From UBA5399 sp964464145 (GTDB taxonomy: Bacteria; Bacillota; Clostridia; Christensenellales; Christensenellaceae), in NCBI GenBank assembly GCA_964464145.1, contig CAYXFB010000023.1:1-37040 (forward strand): 37,040 bases of DNA, in the 5' to 3' direction. Under the pieces are notes generated by a model. The model had not been told where the DNA came from. It worked only from the letters and a program-made list of their open reading frames with translations, and did not search any database. Made by a program: the position numbers and the translations under genes. Of this stretch, positions 8,415 to 16,908 are shown piece after piece. Each line of letters begins with the position of its first letter. Positions within the stretch are counted from its first letter, which is position 1.

Positions 8415-8831
8415 ATGAAAAGCTACAGAGAAGTTATGGATATGAACATAAGGGGTCGCCGGGAATTTGTGAATATAACGCCGCAGGTTGACTCGGCGCT
8501 CAAAAAAAGCGGCATAAAAGAGGGGCTTTGCCTCGTGAATGCCATGAACATAACGGCCAGCGTGTTCATAAATGACGACGAAAGCGGCCTTCATGGCGAT
8601 ATGGAAAAATGGCTGGAGCGGCTGGCTCCCGAAAAGCCCTACAGCCAATACGCGCACAACGGCTATGAGGACAATGCGGACGCGCACTTAAAGCGCACCA
8701 TAATGGGGCGCGAGGTGGTGGTGGCCGTTACGGACGGGCGGCTGGATTTTGGCACATGGGAGCAGATATTTTACGGCGAGTTCGACGGAAACCGAACAAA
8801 GCGCGTGATGATCAAGATTATTGGAGAGTAG
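8415..8831 (+). CDS. YjbQ (UPF0047) family protein
   Basis: 138 residues, the usual size for this small trimeric cytoplasmic family. The conserved centre is present: HN-x-YEDNADAHLKR (about 81-94) with the likely metal or substrate histidines, followed by the TDGRLDFGTWEQI block (about 106-118) and a C-terminal DGNRTKRVMIKI strand. Some family members show weak thiamine-phosphate synthase activity, but the physiological role is unsettled. GGAGG lies 9 nt before the ATG. It is the first gene of the operon and its end abuts the PlsC gene. Confidence 0.85.
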   Translation: MKSYREVMDMNIRGRREFVNITPQVDSALKKSGIKEGLCLVNAMNITASVFINDDESGLHGDMEKWLERLAPEKPYSQYAHNGYEDNADAHLKRTIMGREVVVAVTDGRLDFGTWEQIFYGEFDGNRTKRVMIKIIGE

Positions 8832-8832
8832 G

Positions 8833-9654
8833 ATGCAATCCGAAAATCATAAGGACGAGCGGCAGGATACGCAGAATACAGAGCTGGGGCTGCTGAAATC
8901 CAAGCGGAAGCGCAGGGGCCCGGCAGAGCGTATGTGGGCGCCCATAAAGCTCAAGCTGGATGAAAACTACAGGTATGTCACAAAGAATTGGGGACTCAGG
9001 TTTTTATACTATTTCTCCATGTTTGTTGGTATGCCTTTTGTTTATCTTTACTATAAGCTGCGCTACAGAATGACGGTGGAGGGTATGGAAAACGTGCGCG
9101 CCGTAAAAAAGACGGCCGCCGTGACCATCTGCAACCACGTACACAATACGGATTCGTTTATGCTCACCTATCTGTTTTACCCGAACACGCCCTATTTCGT
9201 GGCGCTGCGGCACAATTTTGAGGCGTTTCTGGTGGGCGGGCTGGTGCGCGTGATGCGCGGTATACCACTGCCTGAGGATATAAAAAACTTTGAACGCTTT
9301 TCCGTGCAGATGGGCGACGTGCTTCGCAACACCACCAAAAAGATACATTTTTACCCGGAGGGTGAGATATCGCCCTATAGCCGGGAGCTTAGAAAGTTCA
9401 AAAACGGCGCTTTTCACTTCGCGGTGAAAAACAATGTGCCCGTGCTGCCCATCGTCATAGTTTTTCCCGCAAAGAAGCGTATAAAAATAATTGCGGGCAA
9501 GCCCATATATATGGAGGACGTGGAGGGCGCGGAGGGGCTTGCGGAGCCCAAGCGGGTGGTGCTTATGGCGCGCCACGCAAAGAAGGCAATGCAGGACATA
9601 ATGGACAAGTTTTACAGCGAACATAATATAGATACCAAGGAGCCGGCCAAATGA
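8833..9654 (+). CDS. plsC: 1-acyl-sn-glycerol-3-phosphate acyltransferase family protein
   Basis: A PlsC/LPLAT-family membrane-associated acyltransferase that would convert lysophosphatidic acid to phosphatidic acid. Motif I, NHVHNTD, is seen at about 96-102 (catalytic His plus Asp in H-x4-D), motif III as FYPEGE-x-S (about 175-182) and motif IV as VPVLPIVI. A hydrophobic segment at about 57-75 precedes motif I. The N-terminus is long and charged. I chose ATG 8833 (GGAGAG at 8823-8828) over the in-frame TTG 8821 because the Shine-Dalgarno site lies between them; this gives 273 residues. The gene overlaps galU at its 3' end. The acyl acceptor is inferred from the family only. Confidence 0.8.
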   Translation: MQSENHKDERQDTQNTELGLLKSKRKRRGPAERMWAPIKLKLDENYRYVTKNWGLRFLYYFSMFVGMPFVYLYYKLRYRMTVEGMENVRAVKKTAAVTICNHVHNTDSFMLTYLFYPNTPYFVALRHNFEAFLVGGLVRVMRGIPLPEDIKNFERFSVQMGDVLRNTTKKIHFYPEGEISPYSRELRKFKNGAFHFAVKNNVPVLPIVIVFPAKKRIKIIAGKPIYMEDVEGAEGLAEPKRVVLMARHAKKAMQDIMDKFYSEHNIDTKEPAK

Positions 9655-10550
9655 AGATAAGAAAAGCTGTTATACCGGCGGCGGGGTTGGGAACGCGCTT
9701 TCTGCCCGCCACCAAGGCGCAGCCCAAAGAGATGCTGCCCATAGTGGACAAGCCCACCATTCAATACATAGTGGAGGAGGCCGTGCAAAGCGGCATAGAG
9801 ACGGTGGTAATAATCACCGGACGCAGCAAGCGCGCCATAGAGGATCATTTCGATAAATCCGTAGAGCTGGAATTTGAGCTCAAAAATTCCGGCAAGGAGG
9901 AGCTTTTAAAGATAGTGGAGGATATCACCAACCTCGTGAACTCCATGATATACGTGCGCCAGAAGGAGGCGCTGGGCCTCGGCCACGCCATACTCACGGC
10001 CAAGGAGGTCATAGGGCGGGAGCCCTTCGCCGTTATACTGGGCGACGACGTGGTGAAAAACAACTGCGGGCTGCCCGCGCTAAAGCAGCTCATAGACGCG
10101 TACCAGCAGTGCAAGGCCACCGTGCTGGGCGTGCAGCGGGTGGAGCTTAGCGAAACCAGCAAGTACGGCATAATAGCCACCGATCAGCCGGAGGGCAAGC
10201 TGCACAGGGTGACGCAGCTTGTGGAAAAGCCGGATCAATCTGAAGCGCCCTCCAACATAGCCATTATGGGCAGGTATATTATAACGCCCGAGATATTCGA
10301 TATGCTGGAGAAAACGCCCAAGGGCAAGGGCGGCGAGATACAGCTTACAGACGCGCTGGCGCTGCTTCAAAGGGAGCAGGAGATGTATGCCTACGAGTTT
10401 GACGCGCGGCGCTTCGATGTGGGCGACAAGCTGGGTTTTTTGAAGGCGAACTGTGAATTCGCGCTGGACCGGGACGATCTGGCGGATGATTTCAAGGAAT
10501 ATATATGTGGTCTGGCCGCGCGGCTGGAAGGAAGGGAATGCGAAAGATGA
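9651..10550 (+). CDS. galU: UTP-glucose-1-phosphate uridylyltransferase
   Basis: This enzyme makes UDP-glucose from UTP and glucose-1-phosphate for glycolipid, polysaccharide or teichoic-acid assembly. The 299 residues show the nucleotidyltransferase signature AAGLGTRFLPATKAQPKEM (about 10-28), the catalytic-metal motif LGDDVV (about 127-132), a conserved VEKP (about 193-196) and the C-terminal RRFDVGDKLGF. The start overlaps the plsC stop (ATGA) and its own stop overlaps the next start (ATGA). Its place beside an acyltransferase suggests supply of UDP-glucose for envelope glycolipids, an inference from position only. Confidence 0.93.
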   Translation: MKIRKAVIPAAGLGTRFLPATKAQPKEMLPIVDKPTIQYIVEEAVQSGIETVVIITGRSKRAIEDHFDKSVELEFELKNSGKEELLKIVEDITNLVNSMIYVRQKEALGLGHAILTAKEVIGREPFAVILGDDVVKNNCGLPALKQLIDAYQQCKATVLGVQRVELSETSKYGIIATDQPEGKLHRVTQLVEKPDQSEAPSNIAIMGRYIITPEIFDMLEKTPKGKGGEIQLTDALALLQREQEMYAYEFDARRFDVGDKLGFLKANCEFALDRDDLADDFKEYICGLAARLEGRECER

Positions 10551-11785
10551 GCGATATAAGAGATATAAAGCTGGCTCCGTCCGGCAAACAGAAAATAGAG
10601 TGGGTAAAGCGCTACATGCCAGTGCTGCGTGGCTTCGAGGAGGAGTTTGCTCCTAAAAAACCCTTTGCAGGCGTTAGGATGGTGGTGTGCATACACCTTG
10701 AGGCCAAGACGGCCTACATGATACAGGTGATGCAGGCCTGCGGCGCACAGGTCGCCGCCTGCGCCTCCAACCCGCTTTCCACGCAGGACGATGTTGTGGC
10801 GGCGTTGGTTGAGGGCGGCGCCGAGGTATTCGCCATACACGGCGAAACGGCCGAGCAGTACGAGCAGCACATAAGAAGCGCTCTTGAAACGGAGCCCAAC
10901 CTGATCGTGGACGACGGGGGAGACGTTGTGGCCATGCTGCACGCCGAATTTGCGCGGCTGCTGCCCAATGTGTGGGGAGCCAGCGAGGAGACCACCACGG
11001 GCGTGCTGCGCCTCAAGGCGATGGAGCGCGCGGGCGAGCTGAAGATACCCATGATACCCGTGAACGACGCGCAGTGCAAATATATGTTCGACAACCGCTA
11101 CGGCACGGGCCAGTCCGTATGGGACGGTATCATGCGCACCACAAACCTCATTGTGGCGGGCAAGCGCGTGGTGGTGGCGGGCTACGGCTGGTGCGGCAAG
11201 GGCGTGGCGAAGCGCGCGGCGGCTCTGGGCGCGCGCGTGATAGTGACGGAGATAGACCACATAAAGGCCACCGAAGCGCTGATGGACGGCTTTGACGTTA
11301 TGACAATGGACGACGCGGCCGCGCTGGGCGACGTTTTCGTTACCGTTACGGGCTGCGAGGACGTTATAACAAAACGGCATTTCGACAAGATGAAGGACGG
11401 AGTGCTGCTTTCGAACGCCGGTCACTTCGATTGCGAGGTGAACGTGGCGGAGCTGGCCAGAACCAGCGAAAGCGTGGTGCCCATGCGCCAAAACGTGGAG
11501 GGCTACGTGCAAAGCGACGGGCGTATACTAAACGTGCTGGCGGGCGGCAGGCTGGTGAACCTCGCCTCGGGCGACGGACACCCGGCGGAGATAATGGATA
11601 TGAGCTTCGCGCTGCAATTTTTGGCGCAGAAGTATATAATGGAGAACCACGGCAGCATGAAGAACGGCCTCATGAACCTGCCGGACGAAATAGACTACAG
11701 CGTGGCGGTGCGCAAGCTCAAGGCGATGGGCGGCGCGGTGGACGTGCTTACTGACGAGCAGAGAAAGTATCTTTATGGCGAATGA
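10547..11785 (+). CDS. ahcY: S-adenosylhomocysteine hydrolase family protein (possible S-inosylhomocysteine hydrolase)
   Basis: This is an NAD-dependent hydrolase that splits S-adenosyl- or S-inosylhomocysteine into homocysteine and the nucleoside, recycling the SAM by-product. Of the 412 residues, VVAGYGWCGKGVAKRAAALGA (about 206-226) is the NAD fold; NDAQCKYMFDNRYG holds the catalytic Lys, Asp and Asn; SNPLSTQDD and the C-terminal GH-x-AEIMD are present. It belongs to the short archaeal/Thermotoga type. Where classical enzymes read HMTxET (adenine recognition), this one has HLEAKT. The start I chose is ATG 10547, overlapping the galU stop and preceded by GGAAGGGA; an upstream ATG at 10505 lies inside galU. 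It overlaps the deaminase gene, suggesting sequential action on SAH. Confidence 0.88.
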   Translation: MSDIRDIKLAPSGKQKIEWVKRYMPVLRGFEEEFAPKKPFAGVRMVVCIHLEAKTAYMIQVMQACGAQVAACASNPLSTQDDVVAALVEGGAEVFAIHGETAEQYEQHIRSALETEPNLIVDDGGDVVAMLHAEFARLLPNVWGASEETTTGVLRLKAMERAGELKIPMIPVNDAQCKYMFDNRYGTGQSVWDGIMRTTNLIVAGKRVVVAGYGWCGKGVAKRAAALGARVIVTEIDHIKATEALMDGFDVMTMDDAAALGDVFVTVTGCEDVITKRHFDKMKDGVLLSNAGHFDCEVNVAELARTSESVVPMRQNVEGYVQSDGRILNVLAGGRLVNLASGDGHPAEIMDMSFALQFLAQKYIMENHGSMKNGLMNLPDEIDYSVAVRKLKAMGGAVDVLTDEQRKYLYGE

Positions 11786-13058
11786 TATAACGATAAAAAA
11801 CGCTACGGTGATAACGAACGGCGAGGACGGCGTACTGAGCGGCGCCCGCGTCGATATTTCCGGCGGCAAAATAGCATATGTGGGCAGCGCGGACGCGGCA
11901 CCGCCCGAAAGCGGACGGGTGATAGACGCGGACGGCGATATAGTGATGCCCGGCTTCTTCAATATGCACGCGCACCTTCCCATGACGCTGCTGCGCGGCT
12001 ACGCGGACGATATGGCGCTGCAGGACTGGCTTTTTAACAGGATATTTCCGGCGGAGGACAAGCTGACGGACGAAATGGTATACTGGGGCACGCTGGCCTC
12101 GCTGTACGAGTTTGCGGCGGCGGGCATAGTGTGCTTCAACGAGATGTATTCCAACATCGACGCCATAGCCGAAGCCACGCAAAAGAGCGGCCTGCGCGGC
12201 GTGCTCTGCCGAGGAATAGTTTCGCCCTCGCCCGAGATCACGGGCGACAAGCTGTCTGAGGCGCTTGATTGTCACAAGAAGTATCACAACTGCGGACGAA
12301 CCATAGTTTATATGGCGCCGCACGCGCAGTATACTGTGAACAACGAAACGCTGTCGCTCTTGGCCAAGACGGCCAAGGAGCTTGGCGTGGGGCTGCACGT
12401 GCACGTATCCGAGACGAGGGCGGAGCACGAGGAATGCGTAAAGACCCACGGCAAAACGCCCATACAGCTTTTCGAGCAGCTGGGTCTTTTAGACGTGCCC
12501 GTTATAGCGGCGCACTGCGTGTGGGTGGACGATACGGACATAAAAATAATGGCGGAGCGCGGCGTTACTGTGGCAAGCTGCCCCAGAAGCAACCTCAAGC
12601 TGGCCAGCGGTATAGCTCCGCTCAAAAGCATGCTGGACGCGGGCGTGAACGTGGCGCTTGGTACGGACAGCGCGGCCTCCAACAACAAGCTTTCCATAAT
12701 GAGCGAAATGACTCTGGCCAGCTTCCTGCAAAAGGGAGCCACGCTCGACCCCAAGGCCATCCCGGCGGCTCAGGCCATTCGCATGGCCACGGTGAACGGC
12801 GCGCGCGCCATAAATATGGACAGCGGCGTTATAGAGGCGGGCAAAAATGCCGATATAATAATGATAGACGCGGGCGGGGTGCGCTACAGCCCCGGTTATG
12901 ACGCGGTGGGGAGCGTGGTGTACGCTTCAAACGAAAATGATGTAAAGCTCACTATGGTGGGTGGCGATATAATATATGAAAACGGAAAATGTTCCTTTGC
13001 GGACATTGGACAGATAAGGGAGAAGCTGAAAGAATACGCCGCTATATTGCAGGCGTGA
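11775..13058 (+). CDS. mtaD: 5-methylthioadenosine/S-adenosylhomocysteine deaminase
   Basis: This amidohydrolase-superfamily zinc enzyme removes the 6-amino group from methylthioadenosine, SAH or related adenosines. The 427 residues match the MtaD/DadD family. Visible are the first metal site HAH in NMHAHLPMTLLRGYADDM (about 56-73), a VHVSET motif (about 209-214), AHCVWVDD (about 242-249), the catalytic GTDSAASNN (about 295-303) and a C-terminal ADIIMID strand of the small beta domain. The ATG lies 11 nt inside the upstream ahcY-like gene, so the two are translationally coupled. The likely product from SAH would be S-inosylhomocysteine. It could instead be mainly an MTA or 5'-deoxyadenosine deaminase, the latter fitting the radical SAM gene in the same operon. 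Confidence 0.88.
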   Translation: MANDITIKNATVITNGEDGVLSGARVDISGGKIAYVGSADAAPPESGRVIDADGDIVMPGFFNMHAHLPMTLLRGYADDMALQDWLFNRIFPAEDKLTDEMVYWGTLASLYEFAAAGIVCFNEMYSNIDAIAEATQKSGLRGVLCRGIVSPSPEITGDKLSEALDCHKKYHNCGRTIVYMAPHAQYTVNNETLSLLAKTAKELGVGLHVHVSETRAEHEECVKTHGKTPIQLFEQLGLLDVPVIAAHCVWVDDTDIKIMAERGVTVASCPRSNLKLASGIAPLKSMLDAGVNVALGTDSAASNNKLSIMSEMTLASFLQKGATLDPKAIPAAQAIRMATVNGARAINMDSGVIEAGKNADIIMIDAGGVRYSPGYDAVGSVVYASNENDVKLTMVGGDIIYENGKCSFADIGQIREKLKEYAAILQA

Positions 13059-13069
13059 TACACGGTCTT

Positions 13070-14869
13070 ATGAAAAGGGGTATACGCACAAAAGCATACC
13101 GGCTCTGCGCGGCAATATTGTTGCTGTTTATTTGCTGCCTTTCTTTTGCCGGCTGTGACAGCGGCGCGGCGGGCGAAGCGGGAATACCCGTGGGTCAGCA
13201 GCTCTCGGGCGGAGACGCTGGCCTTGGCAAGGGCGTGAACCTCAAGGAAATAGGCATAGAGATGCAGGGCACCAAGGCCGTTATAAATATGTCGTTCATA
13301 AAGGGCTCGCGAGTTTCCGGCGCGCCCGAAACAATGATATCCTCCGTGCCCGAATACACCATTTCGCTGCTTTCCAATCCGGCGCGGCTAAAGGTGCAGC
13401 TGAACGTCAGCTATATGGATTCGGCGGGCAAAAACGAGATATTTACGGACAGCGTGGTATATGGCATGTTCAAGTCGGGCGAGGCGGGCGCGGCTGATTT
13501 TGCCGTGTATTTTCAATTGAATGAAAACGTGCGCGCCACGGCCGCGGCGAACGATTCCGTGCTGAGCATATCGCTGGAGCCGGAGCGTGTCGCGCCGCGA
13601 AGTGCCTTCTTTGTGGGGCTGGACGCTTTTTCCGAATACCAGCGGGGTAAGCTGAAGGACGGCTACGGCCTAACGCCCACCATGTGCGACGGCCTAACCG
13701 ACGTTATGCTGATATCGGGCGCCTATGCGGACGGCGAATCGGCGCAGAAAAAGGCGGACGAAATAAACGCCACCTCCGGGCTTCCGGAAACTCAGCAGGC
13801 CTACGTTTTTGAGATGGATACGGACGCGCGGCCGGTCTTGGAGCGGCGGACGGATATGGCGGCGGGAGGCAAGCCGGTCATAGGCGCGGACGATCAGGAA
13901 TTTCCGTTGCCCGTGCTCATAGAAAATGGCGAATATCTCTGCACCACGCCCTCGGGCGACATTATATTCTACCGGCAGGTGATACCCTCGGCCGGGCAGG
14001 AGACGGAGCTGGTGCTAAAGTACGAGATATACTCCATAACGGACGGCAAGCAGACAAAAATGGATATCCCCGAGCTGTACGGCGTGGATAAGGCGGCGGT
14101 ATCGCCCAGCGGCAAATACCTCGCCATATTGGAGGACGGCATTTCGGACAGGGTGCTATACGTGTACGATTTTGACACGGGCGCGCTGCAAAATCTGGGC
14201 GAGGAGGGCTTTGGAAACATAACCTCCTCCTTCGTGTGGGATCAGCGCGAGGACGTTATATACGCAATGACCGGCTTCGGCGATATGCAGCTCACCAGGT
14301 ATGATTACGCACAGCCGGAGGGCGAAAGGCTCTCCTCGGTGGAAGAGAAGAACGGCGCGGAGAGCGCGCTCGCTATAAGCGGAGACAAGCTGTATTTTGC
14401 CGATCAGCAGATGGCATCGGGCGAGATATACAGCGTGAGCATAGAAACGGCGGAGCGCAGCGGCGTTGCGCCCGGCGTGGGCTTCGCGCTAGCGCCCAAC
14501 GGCAGGCTGCTGGTGGCGCGCACCAACGTTGTCACGGGCGAGGGTTCCCCGAGCTCCAACCTTGACCTCATAGAGCTTCAAACGGGCGAGGTGACCAGCA
14601 TACTCAAAAACGAGATAGTGGAGGACGTGGCCTTCGACGCGGATTCGGGCGCGCTCTATTACACCACGCAGACCTACGACGGCGCGCGCGGCGAATTTCC
14701 ATACGCCTTTTTGAAATACACGGTGGAAACGGGCAAGACGGACTTTTTGGGATATTCCAAAACGGGCACCTTCAAGCCCAGCCCCAAGGCGGGCGAAATA
14801 TATATAATAGACTATTTCGAGCAGGACGACGCGAACTATCCGGTGACCTATGTGTATTCGGCGAAGTGA
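13070..14869 (+). CDS. Lipoprotein with a predicted beta-propeller-like C-terminal half
   Basis: 599 residues from ATG 13070; no strong ribosome binding site is seen, which fits coupling to the deaminase gene 11 nt upstream. Residues 1-29 form a lipoprotein signal with lipobox LSFAGC (Cys29). After a linker, about 60-190 is a beta-rich domain. About 200-255 (KDGYGLTPT...AQKKADEINATSG) resembles a SPOR- or LysM-like helix-strand module. About 270-599 has repeated strands such as SPSGKYLAIL, LYVYDFDTGAL, GDKLYFADQ and APNGRLLVA, typical of TolB/WD-type propellers. It is probably anchored outside the membrane. The function is unknown. The next gene starts inside its 3' end. Confidence 0.75.
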   Translation: MKRGIRTKAYRLCAAILLLFICCLSFAGCDSGAAGEAGIPVGQQLSGGDAGLGKGVNLKEIGIEMQGTKAVINMSFIKGSRVSGAPETMISSVPEYTISLLSNPARLKVQLNVSYMDSAGKNEIFTDSVVYGMFKSGEAGAADFAVYFQLNENVRATAAANDSVLSISLEPERVAPRSAFFVGLDAFSEYQRGKLKDGYGLTPTMCDGLTDVMLISGAYADGESAQKKADEINATSGLPETQQAYVFEMDTDARPVLERRTDMAAGGKPVIGADDQEFPLPVLIENGEYLCTTPSGDIIFYRQVIPSAGQETELVLKYEIYSITDGKQTKMDIPELYGVDKAAVSPSGKYLAILEDGISDRVLYVYDFDTGALQNLGEEGFGNITSSFVWDQREDVIYAMTGFGDMQLTRYDYAQPEGERLSSVEEKNGAESALAISGDKLYFADQQMASGEIYSVSIETAERSGVAPGVGFALAPNGRLLVARTNVVTGEGSPSSNLDLIELQTGEVTSILKNEIVEDVAFDADSGALYYTTQTYDGARGEFPYAFLKYTVETGKTDFLGYSKTGTFKPSPKAGEIYIIDYFEQDDANYPVTYVYSAK

Positions 14870-16349
14870 GGGCGGCGCGCTGGTCGTTGGCGTGAATTCC
14901 AGCTATGTGCACACCAGCCCCGCCGTGTATCTGCTGGCAGAGCTGTGCGAGGCCGAGTGGCTGGAGTTCAACATAAACCAGCACATGGGCGACGTGCTGG
15001 CCAGGCTATACGTGGCGCGGCCGAAAACCGCCGTTTTTTCCTGCTATATATGGAACATAACATACATTCTAAGGCTGGTGGCAGACCTCAAAAAGCTGCT
15101 GCCCGATACGATTATCGTGCTGGGCGGGCCGGAGGTTTCTTTTAACGCGCGCGAAATAATGGAGCACCACGCCTTTGTGGACACTGTGGTGTGCGGCGAG
15201 GGGGAGAGCGCTCTGCCCGCGCTGCTTTCGCATATTTCGGGCGAGGGCACCTTGCCGGACGGCGTTCTTTGGCGCGGAAAAGCGGGCATAGACGGAAACG
15301 AGAGCTATAACGTATGCGCGGATATTTCGGCGCTGCCCGCACCCTTTTCAAATTACGAATACGACGATACGAGGATATACTATTACGAATCCTCGCGCGG
15401 CTGCCCCTTTTCCTGCGCCTACTGCTTATCGGGCGACGATGTGCCGCTGCGCGAAAAGCCTCTCGCCCAGGTGTTTTCCGATTTGGAGAGCTTCACCTCG
15501 CGGGGCGTGAGACTGGTGAAATTTACGGACAGAACCTTCAACGCGAACAAAGAGCGCGCCAAGGCCATATTGCGCCACATAGCCGCGCTTGAAACGAACG
15601 CCTGCTTCCACTTTGAGGTGGCGCTTGACATTATGGACGCCGAGCTTTTGGATATCTGCGCCGCGCTGCCGCCGGGCAGGGTGCAGCTTGAGGCGGGCGT
15701 GCAGAGCTGCAACGCTCTCACGCTGGCCGCCGTGGCGCGTTCGGCCGACATCTCACGCGTGGAGCAAAACGCGCGTGCGCTGCTGTCGGCGGGCAACATA
15801 CACCTTCATATGGACCTCATAGCCGGTCTGCCGCACGAGGGGATAGCCAGCTTCGAGCGATCCTTTGACCGTATATATTCGCTGTATCCCCATCATTTGC
15901 AGCTGGGCTTTTTGAAGCTGCTGCGCGGTTCGCGGCTTCAGAGTATGGCGGGGGAGTACGGCATAGTCTGTCGTGACCACCCGCCCTACGAGGTGCTTTA
16001 CACTGCGGATATATCGGCGGACGAATTGTTTTTGCTGAAAGATATAGACGAGCTTTTAAACCGCTACTACAACACGGGCAGGGCGAGGGAAGCGCTATGT
16101 TACCTCACCAAAAACGGAGCTGTTACCCCCTTCGAATATTTTCGCTCTCTGCGGGAGTTTTGCGCGGCGCGCGGGCTACTGGCCAGGCCGGTATCGGCGG
16201 CGGCGCAGTTTGAGATATTGATGGAGCACGGCCAAGCATTTCTTGACGAACCCCGGCTTTCCGACTTTTTGCGCGAGCTTAAAGCGGGCTGGATAAACAC
16301 CAAAATAAAGGGGCGCATGCCCGATTGTATAAGGGAAATCCAGCTGTAA
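14850..16349 (+). CDS. B12-binding-domain radical SAM protein (DUF4080 type)
   Basis: The 499 residues are organised as an N-terminal cobalamin-binding-like Rossmann domain (about 10-130, with VLGGPEVSF and VCGEGESALP), a radical SAM TIM barrel with the 4Fe-4S motif C-x3-C-x2-C at about Cys185, Cys189 and Cys192 (SRGCPFSCAYC), and a C-terminal DUF4080-like helical domain (about 370-480). Conserved barrel motifs include FTDRTFN and the LEAGVQS strand. The substrate is unknown; B12 radical SAM proteins often methylate unactivated carbons or rearrange lipids. ATG 14850 overlaps the lipoprotein gene by 20 nt. A GTG at 14892 is an alternative start but would cut into the first strand. It is the last gene of the operon. 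Confidence 0.85.
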   Translation: MCIRRSEGGALVVGVNSSYVHTSPAVYLLAELCEAEWLEFNINQHMGDVLARLYVARPKTAVFSCYIWNITYILRLVADLKKLLPDTIIVLGGPEVSFNAREIMEHHAFVDTVVCGEGESALPALLSHISGEGTLPDGVLWRGKAGIDGNESYNVCADISALPAPFSNYEYDDTRIYYYESSRGCPFSCAYCLSGDDVPLREKPLAQVFSDLESFTSRGVRLVKFTDRTFNANKERAKAILRHIAALETNACFHFEVALDIMDAELLDICAALPPGRVQLEAGVQSCNALTLAAVARSADISRVEQNARALLSAGNIHLHMDLIAGLPHEGIASFERSFDRIYSLYPHHLQLGFLKLLRGSRLQSMAGEYGIVCRDHPPYEVLYTADISADELFLLKDIDELLNRYYNTGRAREALCYLTKNGAVTPFEYFRSLREFCAARGLLARPVSAAAQFEILMEHGQAFLDEPRLSDFLRELKAGWINTKIKGRMPDCIREIQL

Positions 16350-16389
16350 ATAATTTGTTAACAAACATTCAAATTTAACATCGATGGTG

Positions 16390-16395
16390 TATAAT
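16390..16395 (+). promoter_or_regulatory. -10 element of the ctsR promoter
   Basis: TATAAT at 16390-16395, with a weak TTCAAA (16368-16373) 16 nt upstream. The CtsR box begins 8 nt downstream. Confidence 0.6.
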
Positions 16396-16403
16396 AAGAT
16401 TAA

Positions 16404-16421
16404 AGGTCAAAGAAAGTCAAA
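16404..16421 (+). promoter_or_regulatory. CtsR operator
   Basis: AGGTCAAAGAAAGTCAAA is a tandem heptad (GGTCAAA, three spacer bases, AGTCAAA) that matches the known CtsR recognition pattern. It lies across the likely transcription start, between the -10 element and the ctsR ribosome binding site (GGAGG at 16426-16430), so CtsR would repress its own operon. Confidence 0.93.
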
Positions 16422-16436
16422 GATAGGAGGCGGCTT

Positions 16437-16886
16437 ATGTCTGTATTGAGCGACCATATAGAAAGCTTTATAAAGGAGCTGCTGGAAGAGGACGGAACCA
16501 CGGAGCTGCAACGCAACGAGCTGGCAAACCAGTTTAACTGCGCGCCCTCCCAGATAAACTATGTGCTCACCACTAGGTTTTCACCCAGCCGGGGCTACAT
16601 AATACAGTCTCGCAGGGGCGGCGGCGGTTACATAAGGGTAGCGCAGCTCGATCTTGATCGGTCGGACTATATAAACGGTCTGACGGACGCGATGCCAAAC
16701 GGCGGCATAAACATGCGGCAGGCGGCGGAGATAGTGGAGGGGCTGTACCAATCCGGCTTTATAAAAGAAGAAATAAAGGGACTGATACTCGCGGCCGTGG
16801 CGGATAAGACGCTGGCGGCGGCGGGAGAAAGGCGAAATGTGCTGAGAGCGGATATACTGCGAGAGATGCTCTTCAGAATAATATAA
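16437..16886 (+). CDS. ctsR: Heat-shock repressor CtsR
   Basis: CtsR represses class III heat-shock genes (clp and mcs) at normal temperature and is released when its glycine-rich wing senses heat. The 149 residues match the family: an N-terminal winged helix (about 1-75) with NELANQFNCAPSQINYVL as the recognition region and the wing tip RRGGGGYIRV (about 61-70), then a C-terminal helical dimerisation domain (about 80-149). A CtsR box lies directly upstream. All 15 isoleucine codons are ATA. It heads an operon with an McsA-like gene and clpC. Confidence 0.95.
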   Translation: MSVLSDHIESFIKELLEEDGTTELQRNELANQFNCAPSQINYVLTTRFSPSRGYIIQSRRGGGGYIRVAQLDLDRSDYINGLTDAMPNGGINMRQAAEIVEGLYQSGFIKEEIKGLILAAVADKTLAAAGERRNVLRADILREMLFRII

Positions 16887-16908
16887 AACACAGGTGGAGG
16901 TAGATATC

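Noticed and set aside
10391..11512. Minus-strand frame of 373 codons opposite galU and the SAH hydrolase gene
   Set aside because: It is rich in His, Val and Arg, as expected of the complement of the resident codon usage. The plus strand encodes two clear enzymes there.
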